DNA of 64,000 nt from Halichoerus grypus (lineage: Eukaryota; Chordata; Mammalia; Carnivora; Phocidae). Positions within the stretch are counted from its first letter, which is position 1, and each line of letters opens with the position of its first letter. The stretch covers positions 24,191,168-24,255,167 of the forward strand of contig NC_135726.1 of NCBI RefSeq assembly GCF_964656455.1. Direction: 5' to 3'. Below, piece by piece: positions 12,601 to 23,780 of the stretch. The notes below the pieces were generated by a model. It searched no databases, was not told where the DNA came from, and was given only the letters and a program-made list of their open reading frames with translations. The position numbers were made by a program, and so were the translations under genes.

Positions 12601-12967
12601 CATACAGTATACCCAGTTTAATTTGAACTTCATATAAACAAACAAACAAAACTTTCTTTTTAATATAAGTAGGTCCCACATAGTATTTGAGACTTACTGA
12701 TACTAAAAGGAAAGGGTTTTTTGCTGTTTATATAGAATTCAAATTTAACTGGGCATCCTGTACTATTATTTGCTAAATCTGGCAACCTTGCTAAAGAAAG
12801 TAAAGTGACCACAGGTCAATTTCACTCTAAAGCTAATAATCTCCATCACTACCCCTCTTTTCAAAAAACATCTGATGTCCACATAGTGATTCCAACTTTA
12901 CAGAAAATAATTTTACTTCCTTTCCTTGTTCTGTCAGAGAATCATAACAGTGAAGAAATATATCTCA

Positions 12968-13174
12968 TGGGGCGCCTGGGTGGCTCAGTCGTTAAGTGTC
13001 TGCCTTCAGCTCGGGTCATGATCCCAGGGTCCTGAGATCGAGCCCCACATCAGGCTCTCTGCTCTGCAGGAAGCCTGCTTCTCCCTCTCCCACTCCCCCT
13101 GCCTGTGTTCCTGCTCTAGCTGTCTCTCTCTCTGTCAAATAAATAAATAAAATCTTAAAAAAAAAAAAAGAAAA
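12968..13174 (+). mobile_element. Can-SINE, plus strand (left arm of inverted pair)
   Basis: Head ggggcgcctgggtggctcag, CT-rich middle, AAATAAATAAATAAAATCTT and A-rich tail. Flanked by agaaatatatctca at 12954-12967 and 13175-13188. The next SINE (13202-13402) is in the opposite orientation about 27 bp away. Confidence 0.96.
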
Positions 13175-13201
13175 AGAAATATATCTCAGTACTCTTTTTT
13201 T

Positions 13202-13402
13202 AAAAAAGATTTTATTTATTTATTGGAGAGAGAGCACAAGTGGAAGGGGAGGGGAGAGAGAGGGGCAGAGGGAGAGGGAGAAGCTGACTCCCCACTGAGC
13301 AGGGAGCCTGATGCATGGGATATGGGGCTCGATCCCAGGACCCGGAGATCATGACCTGAGCCTAAGGCAGATGCTTACCCAACTGAGCCACCCAGGTGCC
13401 CC
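13202..13402 (-). mobile_element. Can-SINE, minus strand (right arm of inverted pair)
   Basis: It begins aaaaaagattttatttattt and ends GAGCCACCCAGGTGCCCC. T-rich flanks (ctcttttttt) on both sides probably are the target-site duplication, but low complexity prevents exact bounds. Confidence 0.93.
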
Positions 13403-13654
13403 CCTCTTTTTTTTTTAAATAAAATTATTTTATGTTCTAGCTCTAAAGGAAGTAAGAACTCAACAGAGTATTATGGATGGTTGAGTAGAAAAGATGAAGA
13501 CCTGTTTTAATTATAACCTTTACTTTCTCCCCACTCAAACTGAACATATACATATATAAACAGAAAAAAGCCAGAGCTCCTACTTAAGGACTCTTATGGA
13601 GGATATCATCCTAAAATTCCCAACAAACCTAAAATTCTGGAGTCATATTCTTCA

Positions 13655-13890
13655 TTTTAAAAATGAGGTTATTGAAACTGAGGGAGATGGGCTGGGTAAT
13701 TTGCCCTAAACATCAAAATTATTTAGTCAAGGTAGAGCTCAAATCTATGCTTATTTAACTCTAATGGTTATATCTGTTTTTCATTCACTCCATGGATATT
13801 ATGAGTAAACCGAGTGCCTACAATGTGTTGGGCATAGCTCTAAGCCCTAGAGACACCAGGGTGAACAAGGTGAAAAAGGCAAATGTGTCA
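13655..13890 (+). repeat. MIR- and L2-like remnants
   Basis: 13655-13770 has AAAAATGAGGTTATTGAAACTG and a CCCTAAACATC..GGTAGAGCTC order like MIR. 13785-13890 has TTTTCATTCACTCC, GAGTGCCTACAATGTG and CTAAGCCCTAGAGAC like L2. Confidence 0.5.
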
Positions 13891-13904
13891 GGGATTGTGT
13901 GAAG

Positions 13905-14595
13905 TTTCTACTGCTGATGTAACAAATTACCACATATGAGTACCTTAACACAAATATACGACCTTATTATTCTGAAGGTCAAAAATCTAAAATGGATTAC
14001 AGAGGATAAAATCAAGGTGTCAGCAGGACTGTGTTCCTTCAAGAAGCTCTAAGGAAGAGTCCATCTGTTTGCTTTTAACAGCTTCTAGAGGCTTATTGTA
14101 TTCCTTGTTTGGAAGCCCCTTTACATTAAAAAGTCAACAAAGGCCAGCCAAATTTTCCTCACATCACGTCATTCTTTTTTTTTTTTATTTGTCAGAGACA
14201 GAGAGAGAGAGAGAGAGCACAAGCAGGGGGAGCGGCAGGCAGAGGGAGAAGCAAGGTCCCTGCTGAGCAAGGAGCCCAATGTGGGGCTCGATCCCAGGAC
14301 CCTGGGATCATGACCTGAGCTGAAGGCAAACGCTTAAGCGACTGAGCCACCCAGGCGTCCCACATCACGTCATTCTGATACTGACTCCCCTGCTTCCCTC
14401 ATCTTCCACTTATAAAGACCCTTGTGATTACACTGGGCCACCTGGAAAATCCAGAACAACCTCATCCCAAGGTCAGATGGTTAGCAATCTCAATGCCACC
14501 TGTAACCTTAATTGTTCTTTTCCATGTAAACTAACATAACCACAGTGGAAAGTGGATACCTTTGGGGAAACATTATTCTGCCTACTACACAGGCT
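13905..14595 (+). mobile_element. Ancient LTR-like repeat split by a Can-SINE
   Basis: It starts gtttctactgctgatgtaac with AAATTACCACATATGAG, continues AATCAAGGTGTCAGCAGGAC, AGACCCTTGTGATTACACTGGGC, AAGGTCAGATGGTTAGCAATC, and ends TTATTCTGCCTACTACAC. This is a well-known mammalian interspersed repeat of LTR type; I am not sure of its name. A Can-SINE (14176-14360) interrupts it. Confidence 0.6.
14176..14360 (-). mobile_element. Can-SINE, minus strand, inside an older LTR-like repeat
   Basis: T tract, ATTTGTCAGAGACAGAGAGAG, and the reverse head ending ACCCAGGCGTCC. A perfect 16-bp target-site duplication, cacatcacgtcattct, lies at 14160-14175 and 14361-14376. It cleanly interrupts the older repeat at 13905-14595. 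Confidence 0.97.
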
Positions 14596-14984
14596 TTACG
14601 AAGTATGGGAGTAGGGATATCATTTTTACCATGATCTAAAAATCCTATTTTGGATAATACTCTCCACGAAGATAAAAAAAAATAAGGTAAATTTCACATA
14701 TATGAATATAAATGTAAATAAGTTAGATGGTGAATTAAAAGTGAGAGGACATGAAGGTGTGGGCAATTTCAAACTAGACAGAAAAGATCTCTCTGAGAAT
14801 TGAATGACAGGAAGAAGTTAATTAAGTAGATATCCATGGAAAGGGCACTTCAAACAGAGGGATTAAAAAGTACCAAAGCCATAAAGCCATGAACCAGAAT
14901 GAGTTTGGAATATTCTTAAAACAGAAAGAAGATGACAGAAAGATAGTGAGCTAAGGAAAGAGGAGAGAATGAGAGTAATATCCA

Positions 14985-15055
14985 AAGTCCTTAACTTGGT
15001 TTACATGGTTTTATGTGATCTGGTCCCTGCCTATTTCTCCACCTCTCCCTAAGTG
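14985..15055. repeat. L2 remnant
   Basis: GTTTTATGTGATCTGGTCCC and CTATTTCTCCACCTCTCC follow a familiar L2 stretch near the end of ORF2. Confidence 0.5.
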
Positions 15056-15283
15056 TGATAGTAAACTATCGGACAGGCTTAAGCAGTATTTACACAATAG
15101 TGTTGTATTTTTTTTTTAAGTTCACTTGGCTGCTTTATGGAGCATGGGTTATAGAGGACAAGAGGGGAGTTCATGAAACCAATGAAAGGGCAACTGAAAT
15201 GCATCATGGGAGAGAGGATGTAGCACTGACAACAGAAGGCCACAGACATACATTCAATATTCTCCGGAGGTAAATTCTGCAGT

Positions 15284-15375
15284 GGAAAGGTTTCTCAACC
15301 TTGAAACGACTGACATCTCGAAGCAGATAATTCTTTGTTGTGGGGAACTATTCTGTGCATTGTTGAGAAACACTG
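15284..15375. mobile_element. MER20-like hAT fragment
   Basis: GTTTCTCAACCTTGAAACGAC, GATAATTCTTTGTTGTGGGG, CTATTCTGTGCATTGTTGAG and the near-inverted end TTGAGAAACACTG match the MER20 family as I remember it, but with an internal deletion. Confidence 0.6.
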
Positions 15376-15600
15376 GTGTACAGGATGTGGTGAAGGCGTA
15401 AATGAAGAATGAGGGTAGAAGGGGAGGAGGAAGAGGGATCTGGAATGATCCCTGTGTGTCTAGCTTTCCTAAATATGGTCTTCTCCCAATTGTTCTCAGT
15501 ACACTTAAGGCTAGTTTTTATATTAATAGAAAATTGGTGACACTGAAGTCTTTAAGAGGAGCTAAAGGAGAACAGTTTGTAAGAAAAGCTTAAAACATTT

Positions 15601-15778
15601 TTTTAAAGATTTTATTTTTTATTTGAGAGACAGAGAACACAAGCAGGGGGGAGCAGCAGAGGGAGAAGGAAGCTCCCCACTGAGCAGGGAGCCCAACTCA
15701 GGGCTTGATCCCAGGATCCTGGGATCACGACCTGAGCCGAAGGCAGATGCTTACCTGACTGAGCCACCCAGGTGCCCC
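15601..15778 (-). mobile_element. Can-SINE, minus strand
   Basis: ttttaaagattttattttt at the left and CCACCCAGGTGCCCC at the right. Flanks taaaacattt (15591-15600) and taaaacactt (15779-15788) differ by one base. Confidence 0.94.
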
Positions 15779-15788
15779 TAAAACACTT

Positions 15789-17179
15789 AAAAAAAAATAC
15801 TTCCTCTAATAATAAAATGGCACACTTGACTCACTGGAAGTGAAATTTTATGGGCTTCTTTTCTCAGACACAAAATAATCAGTTTGGGTTCTATTATGTC
15901 GAGGGTGATTCCATTTCTAACCTCTCATCTCTAAGCTCCAAAACCATTTTAAAGAGAATTCACTTTGATTGATTGATAGAAGAGAGGGGTAGGAATCTGA
16001 GAAGGAAAATGTCAATATATATGTTTGCTAACATTTCCAATACAGAGAATAAGAAAATCACAGTGAATTATGCTCACCTGAAGCATAAGAAATAACACTA
16101 ATAACTCTAAGAAATAACTCTAATAAACACTTATTTTTGTCTTTAAATTTTATTCATAATTACTTACTTACAATGATATGACCTATCCCCCTAACTTGAT
16201 TAGGAATTCCTCTCTGGCACAGACCACATTATATTCTCCTCTTTATCCATACTTCCTGGCTCATAGGTTGTCGTCATGCATATTCCTTGATTTTTGTGGC
16301 CTCAGACACATCCAAACCACCTCCAGCTTCTATGAAATTCCCTTTCAATTCATGTCATTCCACAGGAGCTTGCTAAACAAGGTACCAAGTCTTCCTAGAC
16401 CCATGAGTGAGTCCATCCTAATCTTCTGACCAGCATGATTGGCCCAACTTAAAGCACGTGTCTTTCCTTGGACCAATCATCAACGTTTCTTGATTCTTCT
16501 TATAATTATTTTTAATTTGAGATTCAATTTCAATCGCGCTGAAAGGATAGAATGCCAAGCTTTAAGCCCCTGTATACAGAATTCCTATACTATGAAAAAG
16601 TTGGTGTGAAGAAAAGTCACATTCAAAAAGAAGAGAGAACAGGAATTATAAGGTCTGTCCTTTTCTGGAGTCATTGCTAAGACTAGCTCTTTTCGAGCCA
16701 AAAAATTCTTCACGGTTAAATTTGTTTGAGTCAGGCTCTTGAGTCAGTCTCTTGCCAAAAAGAATCTTGCATGGTAAAGTGGGCAGTTAAAAAAAAATTA
16801 TTGATGAAAACGCTGGTATCAGTGAGAGTTTTGGATGTAACATATGTGTTTTCTTCTCTTTCTTAGTTGGAGGGAAAAAAATGGAACAAAACTATTTAAA
16901 AGAAATATCTCACAATACATCTCATTTATAATGTAAGAACACAATAAAGAGGAAATTTTTAAAAGGGGGATAGTACTGAAGAGATAAGAAATACAGGGGA
17001 ATGAATGGGAGTGGATTGGCTCTCCAGAGTTTATTTGGAAGCCATTCATTCATCAGAATGTTGATGAATGACTCCCTGTGGAGAACAAAGCTGGCAAACA
17101 GTTTGAAGACATCAAAGGTAGAGAGAGAGGACATTCTTCTAATCATTCAGAGCTTAGAGTATTGACTGTTTATTGATTA
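15789..17179. other. No gene recognised
   Basis: No confident repeat. The 83-codon frame at 16178-16429 overlaps nothing recognisable. Confidence 0.5.
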
Positions 17180-17345
17180 ACAATTTAATTGTTCATTCAT
17201 ACATTCATTCATTCATTCATTCATTCAGTAATTGCTTACATAGTGCATACAATGTGCCAAGAACTATGACAGATACTATGGACATGAAAATGAACCAAAA
17301 AAGTCCCTGTCTTCAAGGGTCACAGGTCTGAGATATAAATTCCAC
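17180..17345 (+). repeat. L2-like remnant with (ATTC)n
   Basis: Nine ATTC/ATAC units (17191-17226), then ATTGCTTACATAGTGCATAC, CAATGTGCCAAGAACTATG and AAGTCCCTGTCTTCAAGG, an L2-type order. Confidence 0.6.
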
Positions 17346-17490
17346 AGAGGCAGGCAAGTAATGCAAACTGGGAATGCCATCCATTTACAAAACAATAAGA
17401 AACAGTAGCAGATTAGAATTTGTGAGCCCAAACTCTTAAAAATATTCAATATCAGTTTTGGTTTTTGTTTTTATTTGGTTATATTTTACC

Positions 17491-17527
<37 letters not shown>

Positions 17528-17528
17528 T
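17491..17528 (+). repeat. A-tract and (TA)n
   Basis: A15 followed by a TA run. Confidence 0.9.
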
Positions 17529-18237
17529 GTCTAGGGACTGGGTAAGAGCCTGTATAGCCTATGGACTCCCTGATGTCCACCCTCTGATCTTAATAGGGAA
17601 CTACTGAATTCTCTGAATTCACTTATGAATGGCATCCTAGAAGACCTGATATATCAATCCTAAAAAATGAGTAGGCCTTACCCAGGTAAATGGAGAAAAG
17701 AATCCCAGACAGATAGAAGAGTTAGGTTCTAAGGCCTGGAGGCTAAGGAGAGGTCTTGGAACACTGGGACTATGCAAAAGCTATCACATGGCTGGAACCT
17801 AGAGCCTCCGTGGATAATGAAAAATGAGGCTGCAGAGTCAGCTGATTAACAAGGTTATGTCTAAGCCTGTATGGTCTTTGGTGAAACAGTTTAATCTCAT
17901 ATCTAGCATATTTAAAATAAACAATAAAACAAAGAAAACTGAGGTATGCCTTACAATGCTCAGCTCAGGCTTGCAACACACTGCTGTCTCAGGAGATTTT
18001 CTTCTCCTGGTTAAGCCTCTTATGTTTGGAATAAAACAACATTGTCAAATGTAAGCTTGATTCCAGCAGGAAAAATTAAGATACTCTAGACCCAGTTATT
18101 TACTACAACTGTGCTGAAATCCAGATACCTGCTCACCTGACAATATGTACAGAGAATGCCCTTCAGTTTTCCTGTAAAGCTCACTATTTGGGCTAAGCAC
18201 ATTAACGAAATTGATAGAGATCAAAAGGAACGAGTCT
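17529..18237. other. No gene recognised
   Basis: Nothing assignable. A short frame at 17824-18054 lacks protein features. Confidence 0.5.
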
Positions 18238-18252
18238 AAAGAGACACAAAAA

Positions 18253-18467
18253 GGGGTGCCTGGGTGGCTCAGTCAGTTAAGCGTCTGCCTTCAGCTCAGG
18301 TCATGATCCCAGGGTCCTGGAATTGAGTCCCACATCACAGGCTCCTTGCTCAGGGGGGAGCCTTCTTCTCCCTCTGCCTGCCGCTCCCCCTGCTTGTATA
18401 CACTCTCTCTCTCTGACAAATAAATAAATAAAATCTTAAAAAAAACCCCGAGATTTTCTTAAAAAAG
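18253..18467 (+). mobile_element. Can-SINE, plus strand
   Basis: Head ggggtgcctgggtggctcag and tail AAATAAATAAATAAAATCTT followed by an interrupted A-rich end. Flanks aaagagacacaaa (about 18238-18250) and aaagagacaaaaa (about 18468-18480) fit a slightly diverged target-site duplication. A G13 run follows at about 18487. Confidence 0.93.
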
Positions 18468-18694
18468 AAAGAGACAAAAAACAAAGTGGGGGGGGGGGGT
18501 GCGATATTCCCCTAACTAGATTTCTTCCTTTTTACTTTCTATTTATCAAAATCCTGATTTATAGTCAATTGTTCAGAAGCTCTTTGAGGGCAGAAACAAT
18601 TTCTATTTCTTCTTTCTATTCTCAATGTATTGAACAGTAGTACTTAAAGCCTATTCCTTATACGCATTCAGTGAATAGTTAACTGAATTGCGAA

Positions 18695-19118
18695 TTATAT
18701 TAGTTACCTACTGCTGCATAACAAATTACCCCCAAAATTAATAGCTTGAAACAACAAACATTCATGATTGTACAATTTCTGTAGGTTAGGAATCTGAGAC
18801 TGGGTTGGCTGGTGGATCTGGCTCAGGATCTCCCATTAGGAAGCAATGAGTGTTGACTAGGGCTGTCATGATCTATTTCAAGGCTAACCTGAAGAGGACA
18901 CCTATCCAAGTTCATTCATGTGGTGTGGTTAGGCCTGACAACATATATTCCCAAGCTCACTCATATGGGCCTCTCCACAGGGTTGCCTTAGCTAGCTTCC
19001 CCAGAGCAAGCAGTCCAAGAGAGAATGTAAGAGAACAACCAACATGGAAGTCACCTTTCTTTATAACCAGGAAGTGGGTTTCATGGTGGGCCATTCTTGA
19101 GACTGCCTATCACAAATA
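18695..19118 (+). mobile_element. Ancient LTR-like repeat
   Basis: TATTAGTTACCTACTGCTGC, ATAACAAATTACCCCCAAAA, TTCTGTAGGTTAGGAATCTG, GGGCCTCTCCACAGGG and CTTTCTTTATAACCAGGAAG, ending GAGACTGCCTATCACA. It is a widespread mammalian repeat whose name I cannot fix. A short SINE follows 20 bp later. Confidence 0.6.
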
Positions 19119-19138
19119 TCTGAAAGAGAAAAGCTGGT

Positions 19139-19240
19139 GGGGTGCCTGGCTCAGGTAGAGCATGTGACTCTTATCTTGGGGTCATGAGTTCAAGCCTCAC
19201 ATTGGTTATGGGACCTAATTAAAAATAAAATAAAACAATA
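19139..19240 (+). mobile_element. Short tRNA-like Can-SINE relative without CT-rich body
   Basis: A 100-bp element: ggggtgcctggctcaggtag, GAGCATGTGACTCTT, GGGGTCATGAGTTCAAGCCTC, then TAATTAAAAATAAAATAAAAC. The words resemble tRNA A and B boxes. Flanks gaaagagaaaagctgg (19122-19137) and aaaagagaagctgg (19240-19253) support an independent insertion. An older, shorter SINE class than the others. Confidence 0.8.
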
Positions 19241-19253
19241 AAAGAGAAGCTGG

Positions 19254-20554
19254 GAAATACAGCACATTGCCACTCTGAATAAAACTGGGATACTCTTATT
19301 GAGGAAGAAGCTAATGGATATGGGAAAGTAAACTGTTATAGGTTGAGCAGCTCTGCTATGAGATGTGACCTTACCTTATGACTCATCAAATTATCAGTAA
19401 AAATCAACCTCAAATGGCTAGGAGCTAACATTTTTTTTTGGTGGAATCAATGAAACAACTGACTTTTATGCATTGTTCTTTCATAGCAGAGAAGCAAGCC
19501 AGAGAAGAGAACATACAAGTATAGAGGTAAAGGCAAGACTAAGGCAGCATGTCCCAGGAACTCACAGAAATCTAGGGGAGATACAAGAAATCATACATTT
19601 GAGTGGAATTTGAGTGGAAGTTTATTGTAACCAGATCTGAGTAGCATGGAGATTTCCAATGTTTTCTCAGGTGCCTATTTATTTGTGAGATCTTATTTTA
19701 ATGCCCATTTCTCTTGCTAGACAGAAAGGAGCCTCCCTGATGTCATGAGCTATATTTTATTAACCAATTCAATGGAATTGAGAATTCAAATTTTAAAGAA
19801 GGAAAAAAAACCTAAAATAATCAAGGACATCCTTGATTTTTCTAGCTATTAGAACACTGTCTGGTGCAGAGCAGATCTTCAATTTTCTTTTTTTTTTTTT
19901 GGACTGAAAGAAGGAATGAAACAATGTGTTTACACATCTTATCTCCACAATGTAGAGATCTATTGTTTTATGACTGTCTTCCCTTCTGAAAGAAGTAGCT
20001 GCAGGCTATTGCATTAGACACCATCACCTTCCATTGCCACAACATACATTGCCTTCTGACAAATTGCACAGAAGCCTATAAGGGACTTGGCATAATAGGC
20101 ATACTCAAAAGGATGATTTGCAGCCCAATCATCCTCCCACAATAAGAGTTATACAGAGAAGCAATTAGTTGAAGTCAGCAAAGTATAGAAGCAGAAGAGA
20201 CAGTGACTAAGCTGCCTTAATGGAAAAACACTAGAGTAGGTACCGCTAGGAGACCAGATGACTAAACACTCAATGTATAAATAATTATAAGAGAGACTCT
20301 AACTTTTGGAAAGACATTCCAATTCTTAGTGAGAACTGACTATGGCTATCAAGGCTTTGTTTCATTCTTTTCTTTTCTTTTTTTTAACACTCGTGATCCC
20401 GTTGACATGAAGTTCCCATTATCTAAGCTAAAAGAATGTGTCTGTGGATCTCTGGCATTTGTATGTGAGTTATATTGTTACTGAAGCCCTGTATTTCTGA
20501 AGAGCAAAGATCATATTATATTCTTTTGGGAGGACTTTCTTTAACCTTCTTGTT
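19254..20554. other. No gene recognised
   Basis: Unique-looking AT-rich sequence with T tracts at 19881 and 20381. No assignable feature. Confidence 0.5.
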
Positions 20555-20725
20555 CCCAGCAAGCTGTTCACATGGTAATTTCTTTGTAGTCCACACTAGA
20601 TAGTAAACTCCACAAGGGAAGGAAGTATATTTGTATAATTCACTAATGTTTCCTACATAGCAAAATTCCTGGAATATAGTAGGTTCTTAATAAATATTCA
20701 TCAAGTGATTGTTTAATGAATTGGC
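20555..20725 (+). repeat. L2 3' end remnant
   Basis: ACTAGATAGTAAACTCCAC, AAGGGAAGGAAGTATATTTG, TCCTGGAATATAGTAGGTTC and TTAATAAATATTCATCAAG follow the L2 3' terminus. Confidence 0.7.
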
Positions 20726-21334
20726 ATAATTTTCAAAGCCTCATTATAAACAGGATATGAATTTTCATTCTCTCTTGCTCTGATTTAATAACTCAAATTC
20801 CTTTAATAAATCATGCATTGCATAAAAATCCTGTCACCAAAGACAAAGACACATCATATTCTGTTTACTTTCCTCTTTTTTTCTTTCTTTTGAGCCATTG
20901 ATGCTTTTCTGCGTAAACAATTATGATGTCTAATTTCACTTACAATTTCAATGGAATTGAGAATCAGATTTCTGGAGAAGAAAAAAAAATACTGAAATAA
21001 ACAAGGAAATTAGAGTTCTTCAATTGCGTACAGGAGGATAAAAGCATTTACGTGACTTGCTTAACTTTAACCTTAGAAGCTATATAACTTTTCTTTATAA
21101 GTAAATGTGCCAAATGCCTCTAGCACCCCATTTCATATGCTCTCCACTTAATTTCTAATCTATTTTTGCAGCAAACCAGCTTCCCACAGATATAACCTGA
21201 TGGCAATTTTACCTGAGCTGCACCACTTAATTCTCCACGTCTGCCCAAGATCTTTTCTTTAAAAAGATATCTGCATGTGTCTGCCAAGGACTCAGACAAC
21301 TTCCAGTCTAGGGGAAAGTTGATACCCTGTTTAG
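20726..21334. other. No gene recognised
   Basis: AT-rich, no confident feature. Confidence 0.5.
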
Positions 21335-21860
21335 TCGTAGTTCTCCAGAGAAAGAGAACCAATTGTGTGTGTGTGTGTGTATGTGTGTATACATATATAC
21401 AGAGAGAGAATATATGCAGATATGTGTGTGTGTATATATAGTACATATTCAACAGTGTGTGTATATATACACATATATAGACGTGTGTGTGTATATATAT
21501 CATATAAAAGAGGATATACACATGTCTATGTATATCCCATATAAATATCCTATTTATATATATATAGAAAAGTTTATTGTAAGGAATTGATTGACATGAT
21601 TATGGAGGCTGGCAAGTCCAAAATCTATAGAGCTGATGCTCCAGTTGGTATCTGAAGGCCAGTAGATGCTATAGAACCAGAAGGACCAGTGTCCCTATCT
21701 AAGGCCTTCATGTTGGCTTTCCCTCATTGCCCATTTCACTCTGCATCATTCTGCTCTTCCCTACATACCCCCACCTTCCCTTTCTAAAATAAATGAATTA
21801 TGCTCAATATCTCAGGCTCTCCTCTCCTGGGGGATGGGAACAGGCTAATACAATATGATC
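21335..21860 (+). mobile_element. Ancient repeat carrying a (GT)n/(TATA)n block
   Basis: TTAGTCGTAGTTCTCCAGAG, AAAGAGAACCAATTGTGTGTG, then about 200 bp of GT/TA microsatellite (21363-21570), GTAAGGAATTGATTGACATG and TATGGAGGCTGGCAAGTCCA. This arrangement is a familiar mammalian repeat that normally contains the microsatellite. Name uncertain. Confidence 0.6.
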
Positions 21861-23240
21861 CTTAGAACATTCTTTTTTCCCCAGCCTTATTGAGGTATGA
21901 CTGACAATAAAAATTGTATATTTAGATTGTTTTAAAAAAGGTAATTATATGAGGTGATGGATGTGTTAATTACCTTGATTGTGGTGATCATTCCACAATG
22001 TATATGTACATTAAATCATTGCATTGTGCACTATAAAAATATATTCTTTCATAGATGTCCTGTTAACAATGCAAATTTATCTTTGATTTACAATACATTT
22101 TGGTCTCCCAAATGCTCACTACCCAAACAGTGTCTTTGGGACTCATTTTCAAATATCTGCAAAGGAAGATTTACATAGAGAAGTGATAACTCCTATAGTT
22201 AAGTCACACAAACAGAACCTTAAGAAATAGACTGTATAATTCTTCACTAGACTATAAGCTTACTCAAAGTGGAGAATGAATCCATTTTGTTCATGGCTAA
22301 TCCCTAAATGTCAGACATGTTGAATGCAAGACCACAAAGCAAGTAAAGTGAGATAGTCTACTAGAAATCAGAATGTTCTGACCTTAAAGCCTGTACTGTG
22401 TTTGATGTGTCCTGTAGGAAACTGTTCTTTGGCTTCTTTATGGGCTTAGCCCATAAACTTAGATTTAGATTAGATCACAAAAGTAGAATCATTGTGCTGA
22501 CGAATACATACATTCATCATGTTAAAATTAATCAGATATATAAAACTGACCCTCAACTATAAAATGGAAAGCAAAAATAATACACCATGCTCTAAAATAG
22601 TTAAGAAATCATAATGGCATGCTATATTAAGTCCCAAACCCATGGTCTAATAAATAATAAATAATAATACTAAGTAAGCATATAAACCCTCAGTGTTATC
22701 CCCTATTTTTAGTTGTATCATGTTGGTTGTAACTCTGGTGGGAGTTTATTGCTTATTAGTACACAGATTGACCAGGTTCAATTACCTCCAAGAAATTTCT
22801 TTGATTTTAAGAAAAGCCAATCAGAGCCTATTAGCAGGATTCAATAATTAGTGTCACTACACCAAATTAATATGACTTTAACTCAAATGAAAGACAAAAG
22901 GCTTCAGAGAATTGTTAACAAATTTGGGTAGGCCTTTTGAACTCTTTTTTTTTTTTAAATAACGAATTTTAATTATAATTTTATGAATGTTTAAAGTCTG
23001 GGGGCTTTATGTTTGGAAAAGCTGACTACAAAGTCTGTAGTCAATATGCTGAAAGAGTAAATATATTCCTTTGACAGATAGAACATGTTGAAGGAAGATA
23101 ATTTGGAGATTATAATTCCATACAAACTTTGATCCATTGTGTTTATTTCCTCCCATCCCACTTACTAAGGCCCATGGTTATGAGACATCAAAGAGGCTAC
23201 ACTGTACCTTTATTAAGAATAAGGATTTTGGAGTGTGACT
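21861..23240. other. No gene recognised
   Basis: Apart from the weak L2-like patch at 22240-22330 I see nothing. Near 21880, TTTTTTCCCCAGCCTTATTG may belong to an old repeat. Confidence 0.5.
22240..22330 (+). repeat. Short L2-like remnant
   Basis: TTCACTAGACTATAAGCTTAC and CCCTAAATGTCAGACATGTTG resemble the L2 3' end. Weak. Confidence 0.4.
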
Positions 23241-23310
23241 CTGTGGGTTTCCTTATCGGTTTCCTCACTTATTAGTTATTTGGCCATGACCGAGATACTT
23301 GGCCTCTCTG
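23241..23310 (-). repeat. MIR remnant, left part
   Basis: TGACTCTGTGGGTTTCC, TTATTAGTTATTTGGCC and GATACTTGGCCTCTCTG are MIR words. The remainder resumes at 23691 after an inserted LTR. Confidence 0.6.
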
Positions 23311-23690
23311 TGACTATTACGGACTGAATGTTTGTGTCCCCAGCATTCATATACTAAAGCCCTAACTCTAACTCCCAATATGACAGTATTTGGAGATGGA
23401 GCCTTTGGGAGGTAATTAGGGTTAGATGAGTGTGGGATCAGTGCCCTTATAAGAAGAGACATCAGAGAGCTTGCTCTCTTTCTCCCTGAGTGCTTGCTCA
23501 AAAAGATGATGTGAGCACACAGCGAGAAGGCTGCCATCTGCAAACCAAGGAAAGAGCTCTCACTAGAACCCAACCATGCTGGTACCCTGACCCTAGGCTT
23601 TTAGCCTCCAGAGTGTGAGAAAATAAATTTCTGTGGTTTAAGCCACCGAGTCTATAGTAGTTTGTGATGGCAGCCCAAGCAGACCAAGAC
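23311..23690 (+). mobile_element. MaLR (MLT1/MST-type) solo LTR
   Basis: It starts tgactattacggactgaatg, then GTGTCCCCAGCATTCATATAC, GTATTTGGAGATGGAGCC, GGGAGGTAATTAGGGTTAG, GCCCTTATAAGAAGAGAC, AGAGAGCTTGCTCTC and GTGAGAAAATAAATTTCTG, ending CAGCCCAAGCAGACCAAGAC. This is the textbook ERVL-MaLR LTR order, with a TTATAA motif and AATAAA. Flanks ctctg and ctcag fit a 5-bp target duplication. No internal retroviral genes remain. Confidence 0.9.
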
Positions 23691-23780
23691 CTCAGATCTC
23701 TCATCTGTAAAATGAGGATAACAAGAGTATGGTATTATTACGAGAATTGAATAAGTGAGAACAGTACTTAATATGAAGTA
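23691..23780 (-). repeat. MIR remnant, right part
   Basis: ATCTCTCATCTGTAAAATGAGG, ATTGAATAAGTGAGAAC and AGTACTTAATATGAAGTAAG continue the MIR interrupted at 23310. Confidence 0.65.

Noticed and set aside
19139..19240. tRNA-like A and B box words considered as a tRNA gene.
   Set aside because: The element has an A-rich tail and target duplication, so it is a SINE. No full cloverleaf is evident.
21120..21590. Frames rich in Tyr/Ile/His/Cys/Val on both strands.
   Set aside because: Translations of the GT/TA microsatellite block.
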